DNA from: Diogma glabrata
Taxonomy: Eukaryota; Arthropoda; Insecta; Diptera; Cylindrotomidae
DNA length: 64,000 nucleotides
Assembly: GCA_963693315.1 (NCBI GenBank)
Contig: OY856186.1
Coordinates: 306,803,061 to 306,867,060, forward strand
Direction: 5' to 3'
A program made the position numbers and the translations under genes. The notes under the pieces were generated by a model. That model made no database searches and had not been told where the DNA came from. It worked only from the letters and a program-made list of their open reading frames with translations. This document shows, in pieces, positions 58,083-64,000 of this stretch (within the stretch, counting starts at the first letter, position 1; each line of letters begins with the position of its first letter).

Positions 58083-58601
58083 TTATGAGAATATATCCAA
58101 AATTCGTGGTGCCTCGTGGTGCTTTTCGATCCAAAATTCGTGGTGCTTATTAGGCCTCTTCACCTGAACTGCTAACACCTTCGATTGTCGTTTAATTCGT
58201 TTTGATCTCTTATTTATTGGTTTTTTTAAATCAATGTATTTGTTGTGTTTTTTTAATGCACCAGACCCTGCCATCGTATTAATTTTTCCGATTACATTAT
58301 CTCTTAATTTATCAACAACTTGTACTGAACGATCTTGCAGAATATTTTTGATTGGCTTTTGTGTATTTATGTTTTTCAAAATCTCACTACCAGTGTCAAT
58401 TAACTCGTTCTTTAAAAAATTTGCACTGCTTTTTAGAAACGGCTGAAGATATTTCCAGAAACTAGCAAACACACTCCCGATCCCTCGACCACGCTGATAT
58501 ACTTTTGGCAATCTTAGCACATTTCCAAACTCATCGTCAATGGGTGGATTATTATTACCACCATGTTGTAAAGCATAATACTTTAAGTAGTCGTTATGCA
58601 T
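58083..58601 (-). CDS. Small basic capsid-associated protein (adenovirus pVI/pX-like position)
   Basis: Intact. The open frame extends up to 58664, but a TATATAAAG box at 58634-58642 sits inside that extension, 33 nt from the internal Met at 58601 (MHNDYLKYYA), so I start it there (172 codons). After an acidic loop comes GRGIGSVFASFW and an amphipathic helix rich in Leu, Phe and Lys, followed by a Lys/Arg-rich tail (KPINKRSKRIKRQSK). Gly-rich plus amphipathic helix is the form of membrane-active or internal cement proteins such as pVI; the role is inferred by position between minor and major capsid genes. The last 20 codons contain a short near-repeat (KHHEFWIEKHHEAP). Confidence 0.65.
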   Translation of the reverse strand: MHNDYLKYYALQHGGNNNPPIDDEFGNVLRLPKVYQRGRGIGSVFASFWKYLQPFLKSSANFLKNELIDTGSEILKNINTQKPIKNILQDRSVQVVDKLRDNVIGKINTMAGSGALKKHNKYIDLKKPINKRSKRIKRQSKVLAVQVKRPNKHHEFWIEKHHEAPRILDIFS

Positions 58602-58633
58602 TGTATAATAAAACTTAAATACTAATTTGATCT

Positions 58634-58642
58634 CTTTATATA
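58634..58642 (-). promoter_or_regulatory. TATA box of the pVI-like gene
   Basis: TATATAAAG on the minus strand, overlapping the 3' end of the minor capsid gene. It decides the start codon at 58601 against the upstream in-frame Met at 58664. Confidence 0.55.
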
Positions 58643-59511
58643 CCTTTGCGAAAATGTAGTACAATCATTGTACAAAATGAATCGACTTTGAAATTAATTT
58701 GTACACCATTTTCATCCGTAATCAATATATTTATATCAGTTATTTGGGTTTTTTCAATTGGAACATATTGAATGTTTACGATATCGCAACTCTGATAACT
58801 CTCGTATTGATTTCTATATTTAGCTGGATGCATTACTAACCCTCTTGCCATTATGTTACCAAACATTTGCGGTCGCGCTACATCGCAATAGATACACAAA
58901 TAGTTTGGTATGTTATCTGTTTGATTATTATGTTTAAAAATATTTACTTTAACACGTTTTGCAATTTCAGCCTGTTTTTGTTCTGTTAGTTTTGATTGTG
59001 ATTCTTTTGAAATCGATGCAATTAATTTTTTTATAACTGAAGCCCATTCGGATTTATCAACTTGCGAAAATAAATTATCGAAGAGTTGAGTAATTGTATA
59101 TTCTTTATTAAATTTTAGTCTGCATTTATATGTATCCAATCCAACTTGAACCAAATCTTTTGAAAAAACGTAATGAGGAAGGTCGGTTGTCTGAGAATGT
59201 CGGTTGAAGAAATCTTTATTTTGAACAATAGCAAATAAAACTGGATAATATCTTAAAGTATCTAGTACATCAAGACCAGTATTTCCACGTTCTGAAACAA
59301 ATGTTACTGTATGTTCTTTCTCTTGTTTTTTTACAATAGATGTGCAAGCAAATTTTGTTACACCTATGTGCCACTCGTTAGCATCATGGCTAATTAAATT
59401 AAGAGAATACGGTAGTTTTACGGTAAACCTTGACAATGTATTTTCAGGATACAAATTCAAAGAGCTATTACTCGTTAATGTTATATAAAACGATTTTTGA
59501 TCTGTTAACAT
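58636..59511 (-). CDS. Minor capsid (penton-type, single jelly roll) protein
   Basis: 291 codons, intact. N-terminal FYITLTSNSS and YPENTLSRFTVKLP, and C-terminal QYVPIEKTQITDINILITDE and MIVLHFRKG are hallmarks of the Polinton/adintovirus minor capsid protein, which forms the pentameric vertices. The middle has ARPQMFGNIMARGLV. It overlaps the pVI-like upstream extension by 29 bp. A TATATAAATA at 59576-59585 precedes it by about 65 nt, lying in the end of the core-like gene. All features are read directly; the vertex role is family knowledge. Confidence 0.9.
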   Translation of the reverse strand: MLTDQKSFYITLTSNSSLNLYPENTLSRFTVKLPYSLNLISHDANEWHIGVTKFACTSIVKKQEKEHTVTFVSERGNTGLDVLDTLRYYPVLFAIVQNKDFFNRHSQTTDLPHYVFSKDLVQVGLDTYKCRLKFNKEYTITQLFDNLFSQVDKSEWASVIKKLIASISKESQSKLTEQKQAEIAKRVKVNIFKHNNQTDNIPNYLCIYCDVARPQMFGNIMARGLVMHPAKYRNQYESYQSCDIVNIQYVPIEKTQITDINILITDENGVQINFKVDSFCTMIVLHFRKGI

Positions 59512-59571
59512 TTTTTTCTTGTTGTCGTTTGTTAAAATCAGGGGACGTAATTGATACTATTCGAATCATGA

Positions 59572-60406
59572 CTAATATTTATATACTTCCCATGGTATGC
59601 TCGGTGGTTTTGATGACGGTGATCTCTTGCGTCTTTTCTTTGGTGTACTTGTTTCATTTTTAGTTTTCTTACGTTGTGCAAAATTTAAGAGAGTTTGACT
59701 TGGATCAATTTTAGATAGTTTTAATGCTGATCGAGTGAATCGTTTCACAACAGGTACATTAACCTGTTCCCCCGTATTCAATTCAAATAATCTGTACTCA
59801 TTTGGGTGCAAAGACTTTCGCTCTCTTGATATTCGTACAGATGAAGGTAAACCTTCTAAAACACGTTTTCGTAAACTGTCATCTCCATCAAGCTCCTGCA
59901 TTTCACCGTTACTGTGATGGCTGCTGCTATTGCTAGTCTGGTAGTGATCAGTATCATTATCCATATCTTGATCTAAACTTGAAAATCTATTTGAAGTTTC
60001 AAAAACTTCGTCTAACGAAGGAATTGACTCAAATTGTTTCGTTGTCTTAGTTTGTGTTGTAGCATTTTGATTAGAAGAACTATCTGTTTGCATTTTGACA
60101 TTTTTTTTATTCAAGAATTTGGTTTGTGAATAAACATCTGACTTAAACCGTTGACTATTTACCTCGTTTTTTCCACTTAAATGTGGAATATGATTTTGAC
60201 CACCATCAGATCTTTTTCTTGCGTTCAAAAACTTTATGAGATTTTGACGATAATAATTCCATTTATCTACATCATTCAATTTATTATTTGAACAAAATTT
60301 TTTTCATATCTCGATCTAAAACTGATAATTTATTGTCTTCTAAAATAAGTTTTTTCCAATTCTCAAACGTATCAGGATGTACAACAAACATACGTTGTAG
60401 ACTCAT
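59572..60406 (-). pseudogene. Basic, Ser/Thr-rich core-like protein, one frameshift
   Basis: The N-terminal part from ATG 60404-60406 (MSLQRMFVVHPDTFENWKKL) is a conserved Polinton signature; the frame changes at about 60292-60303 in an A/T tract, and the rest (59572-60279, 235 codons) starts with WNYYRQNLIKFLNARKR, a low-complexity Ser/Asp/Asn middle, then ELNTGEQVNVPVVKR and a very basic tail (KKRRKRSPSSKPP). It ends with PWEVYKY. Position and charge suggest a DNA-packing or core protein. Its stop overlaps the TATA box of the minor capsid gene. Confidence 0.7.
59576..59585 (-). promoter_or_regulatory. TATA box of the minor capsid gene
   Basis: TATATAAATA on the minus strand, 65-74 nt from the ATG at 59511. 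Confidence 0.5.
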
Positions 60407-60419
60407 TTTATAACTTCTT

Positions 60420-60731
60420 CTAGCAGTTTACTCCCGATAGCACAGCTGTTAAGATAATAGGTAAGAATCCCCCTTTTTGTATCAAAACTTTACGTTTAGT
60501 TGATAAATTCGTTTTCGCATTGACAATTTTTCTTAAAGTACCCTTATATTTTTTTAAATTATTTTTATTTATTTTGCTTAAAATTACATTACCATTTAAA
60601 ACATTCATACAAATTTCACATAAAGTTTTTATTAAATCCGGTTGAGTTTTAGATAAAACTAATTTACGAACGCAAGGTAAACAATTTTTTAAGAAATGTA
60701 ACGTATGTTTGTGTGTCATTAAACGTTTCAT
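60420..60731 (-). CDS. Small conserved Polinton protein with GGF motif
   Basis: 103 codons, intact. Helical, Leu/Lys-rich: LIKTLCEICMNVLNGNV, then KYKGTLRKIV, KRKVLIQKGGFLPIIL and a short hydrophobic end that could be a membrane or hydrophobic anchor (about residues 88-100). This compact protein with a GGFL end sits next to the ATPase or capsid genes in many Polintons and adintoviruses. Its role is unknown to me. It overlaps the ATPase 3' end by 68 bp in another frame. Confidence 0.7.
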   Translation of the reverse strand: MKRLMTHKHTLHFLKNCLPCVRKLVLSKTQPDLIKTLCEICMNVLNGNVILSKINKNNLKKYKGTLRKIVNAKTNLSTKRKVLIQKGGFLPIILTAVLSGVNC

Positions 60732-61373
60732 GTCGTTTTAAACGTGAAACCAAATTCGACGGTGCATAACACTCTTGGTAATCCTTATTGAAAATATCAG
60801 ATCGAAAACGTAATAACTCGTCACACGATTGAGTCAAATCCATAAATAAATAACCGTGTGGTTTTGATGTTGCCTCTTTATATACCCTTACAAACTCGGT
60901 TATATTCTCAGGATAAATTTGTCTTGCAAGTGGATAAATTTGTGATTTATCCCGAGGATTATTAAACATAACCAAGTACTTACAATTTAAAGAAATATCA
61001 CGACAAAACTTCCCTTGATGGAACACGTTTTGTGTAATTAAAACAATTGAAACATTTCGATGGTGTGACCCCTTGGTAAATAGCTCACAAACATTTTTGG
61101 TATACGCATCCGTCATTAAATCATCCAAAATAATTAAAGCATTTTCAATGTAATCAAAGTTGGAAAGTAGACAATCAAGCACTTCAACATCTTCAAAAAA
61201 CGTAAAATCATTCTTATCAAACGAGTTTTTTTCACCATTGCACCAAATCAATTTCTTAATATTTTGAAGATATGGTAGGAGCTTAAGTAGTAGTTAAAAG
61301 TAGAAAAAGTAGTTTTTCCACAGCCTGAGGAACCGCTTAACTGCATAGTGAAAGGGGTTTCAATGTTAAACAT
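60664..61373 (-). pseudogene. FtsK/HerA-type genome-packaging ATPase, one frameshift
   Basis: ATG at 61371-61373, then FTMQLSGSSGCGKTTF with the Walker A GSSGCGKTT. The frame changes at about 61285-61305; the remaining part (60664-61251, 195 codons) has IIWCNGE-like text, Walker B ALIILDDLM, IVLITQNVFHQGK and the arginine-rich region of the HerA/A32 clan (SLNCKYLVMFNNPRDKSQI). It pumps element DNA into the capsid. It is the first gene in from the right TIR, with TATATAAATAG at 61411-61421. The total length of about 235 codons is normal for the family, so the shift is the only visible damage. Confidence 0.9.
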
Positions 61374-61410
61374 TTTGTTAACAATAAGGAATCAATTCCT
61401 TTCGAACTCT

Positions 61411-61421
61411 CTATTTATATA
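61411..61421 (-). promoter_or_regulatory. TATA box of the ATPase gene
   Basis: TATATAAATAG on the minus strand, 38-48 nt before the ATG. It is identical to the IAP-gene box at the other end of the element. Confidence 0.55.
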
Positions 61422-61760
61422 GATTTCCGTTATTAAAGTTATATAAAAATTCTGAAATGTTAATGATTCAGCCATCATGATATTAAAATATTATTCTTGC
61501 ATTCCATTTTCACAAGCAAAACAATTTGATACATAACATAATTTCATTCATGAATTATAGAATTAACATTGAAGTAAAAATTTACATGTGGGATACAAAA
61601 TACAATTATTGTAATTCATAAATTCCAACAAGTAATTTTTGTTTCGATCAGTTAAATATCACAATAATCTGTAAAACTTAATACTTTCACTTCATACTTA
61701 ATTTTACTCACTCATATTTTTCATGAAAAATAAAAATTCTGGTTATAATTTTACTAATAT
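61422..61760. other. Spacer between ATPase and right TIR with degenerate TIR repeat
   Basis: 61635-61760 (TTTGTTTCGATCAGTTAAATA, CTTAATACTTTCAC, CACTCATATTTTTCATG) is a diverged copy of the TIR interior at about 62740-62920. So part of the terminus was duplicated inwards in the past. Confidence 0.6.
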
Positions 61761-61806
61761 ACAATAAGATAAGTGAAATAACAAGTAGATTTGGCTCCAT
61801 CTCTAT

Positions 61807-62712
<906 letters not shown>

Positions 62713-63163
62713 ACTTTTTTTCTATAGTTTGATTAGTTTTTGTTTCGATCAGTCGAATACCACAGTAAACTGTAAATACACAAACATAACAATAATTTGT
62801 AAATCTTAATACCTTCACCTCATATTTAATTTGATTCACTCATATTTTACATACAATACAAAACAAAAATCCCACCATGAGAAATATAAATTCTAGTTTC
62901 ATACTAATCTTACTAATATCTTCAGTTTATTAAAAATAAAAATCTCTCCATAAAATACAAAATGTTATTGTTTATCAAATTTCCACTACCACTGCACCGC
63001 GGGCCCCCGCACCCGTCTGAAATCCGATAACACTTATCGGACGACTCATTCCATCTCTCCATGCACACACCACTCAAACACATTTCCAATCTATCAACAT
63101 CTAAAATTACACAAGTGTGTAGTGTGTTAGTGACGTAATCCCGTCAAGTGTTGTATTACTACT

Positions 63164-63400
63164 CCTATACTAGGCGCTCGATGACAAAATGATTAATAAT
63201 TCAATATAAAATATGCCTATACTAGGCGCTCGATGACACTGATGAATAATTTAATATGAAATATGCCTATACTAGGCGCTCGATGACAAAATGATGAATA
63301 ATTCAATATAAAATATGCCTATACTAGGCGCTCGATGACAAACTGATGAGCAATTTAATATGACATATGCCTATACCACGCTGAATTCTTGCCTAAAATG
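63164..63400. repeat. Hairpin minisatellite, right part
   Basis: Four to five more units of ATGCCTATACTAGGCGCTCG after the Polinton, starting with the second copy of the target duplication (CCTATA 63164-63169) and ending at a degenerate ATGCCTATACCACG near 63367. Confidence 0.85.
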
Positions 63401-64000
63401 GCAAAAAAAGGTGTAAATAAAATGGATTGAAAAATGGTAGTGATTCGATGACACGCTGACAACTGTGGTTGAACCAATACAACCACTCAAGGCAGAGACA
63501 ACGCTGATTTCCTTAGCAACAGCTCGTCCTTTATATTCCAATATGGCGGTGAGATAGTCACAAATCCCAATGGGTTTTAAATATGACTTGTGTTCAACGA
63601 CCCAAAGCCGGAAGAAATTTCACAAAATGCTAACAAAAACTGCACTGAAAAATCTTTATTATTTTAATTTTTATTTTTATTGAATTAATGCTCATAAAAA
63701 AAACTTTACACAGTTAAAAAATATACCAGGTCAAAAAACCATGACTAGTTGACAAAGTCAAAACGAAGAAGAGGGAAAAAGTAATAATCTACTATAAATA
63801 CACATTGCATCCAAACCTTTTATCAACAGCCGCGCAACAGTTGTTGAACACTGCGTTAATTAATGTTAAAAAACAACTACTCTATCAACTACGCCAGTTT
63901 TTCTGATATGGCGAGAACGTGAACTCACCTTGATAATATGGCTGAATGTCAGAATGACATCAAAAAACGTAAACAAACTAAAATATTTTCACGGTAAGAA
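63401..64000. other. Unique-looking DNA without genes
   Basis: No ORF of note. It may be the rest of the element that owns the minisatellite, since CGATGACACGCTGACAAC near 63449 echoes the unit. Window ends here. Confidence 0.4.

Noticed and set aside
60404..60413. TTATAAAATG as TATA box of the core-like gene
   Set aside because: It touches the start codon, so transcription would begin downstream of the ATG it should serve.

Overview
This window reads as intergenic, repeat-dominated DNA from an arthropod, most likely an insect. It is AT-rich, has no recognisable host housekeeping gene, rRNA or tRNA, and is built almost entirely of nested mobile elements: an Osvaldo/Ulysses-like Gypsy retrotransposon, a CR1/Jockey-group LINE, a Polinton/Maverick, satellites and small elements bounded by inverted repeats. 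The species cannot be fixed from sequence alone; very long LTRs with a tRNA-Lys primer site recall, from memory, Gypsy elements of beetles (Woot) and Drosophila (Ulysses, Osvaldo).

Layout. 1-2766: AT-rich DNA with a short minisatellite and a dead Myb/SANT-like gene (minus). 2767-17910: one LTR retrotransposon on the minus strand, flanked by a 4-bp CATT target duplication, with two LTRs of 3540 and 3637 bp, a PBS matching tRNA-Lys(CTT), a 2.2-kb leader with a strong RNA stem, a Gag with an N-terminal RING-H2 finger, a candidate -1 frameshift heptamer and a pol with one nonsense codon in reverse transcriptase. 17911-25389: degenerate repeats, an element bounded by AGGGTTCCGT/ACGGAACCCT that holds a 288-bp tandem array, and a recent 2.4-kb tandem duplication. 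27215-36442: a 179-bp satellite split by a 5.1-kb LINE (minus). 36443-46949: unannotated AT-rich DNA with fragments (transposase-like piece, Helitron-like end, hairpin minisatellites, a palindrome). 46950-63163: a complete but decayed Polinton/Maverick with 0.5-kb TIRs and a 6-bp target duplication, inserted in a hairpin minisatellite. 63164-64000: rest of that minisatellite and AT-rich DNA.

The Polinton carries the full capsid-forming set on the minus strand (packaging ATPase, small conserved protein, basic core-like protein, penton-type minor capsid protein, pVI-like protein, double-jelly-roll major capsid protein, adenain-type protease) plus chromodomain integrase. On the plus strand lie protein-primed PolB, an unidentified gene and a two-BIR IAP-like gene. 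A small possibly OB-fold gene on the minus strand has an intron directly after its ATG. Several genes have TATATAAA boxes just upstream. At least seven genes carry frameshifts or stops, so this copy is not able to move or make particles by itself, although protease, minor capsid, pVI-like and small proteins remain open.
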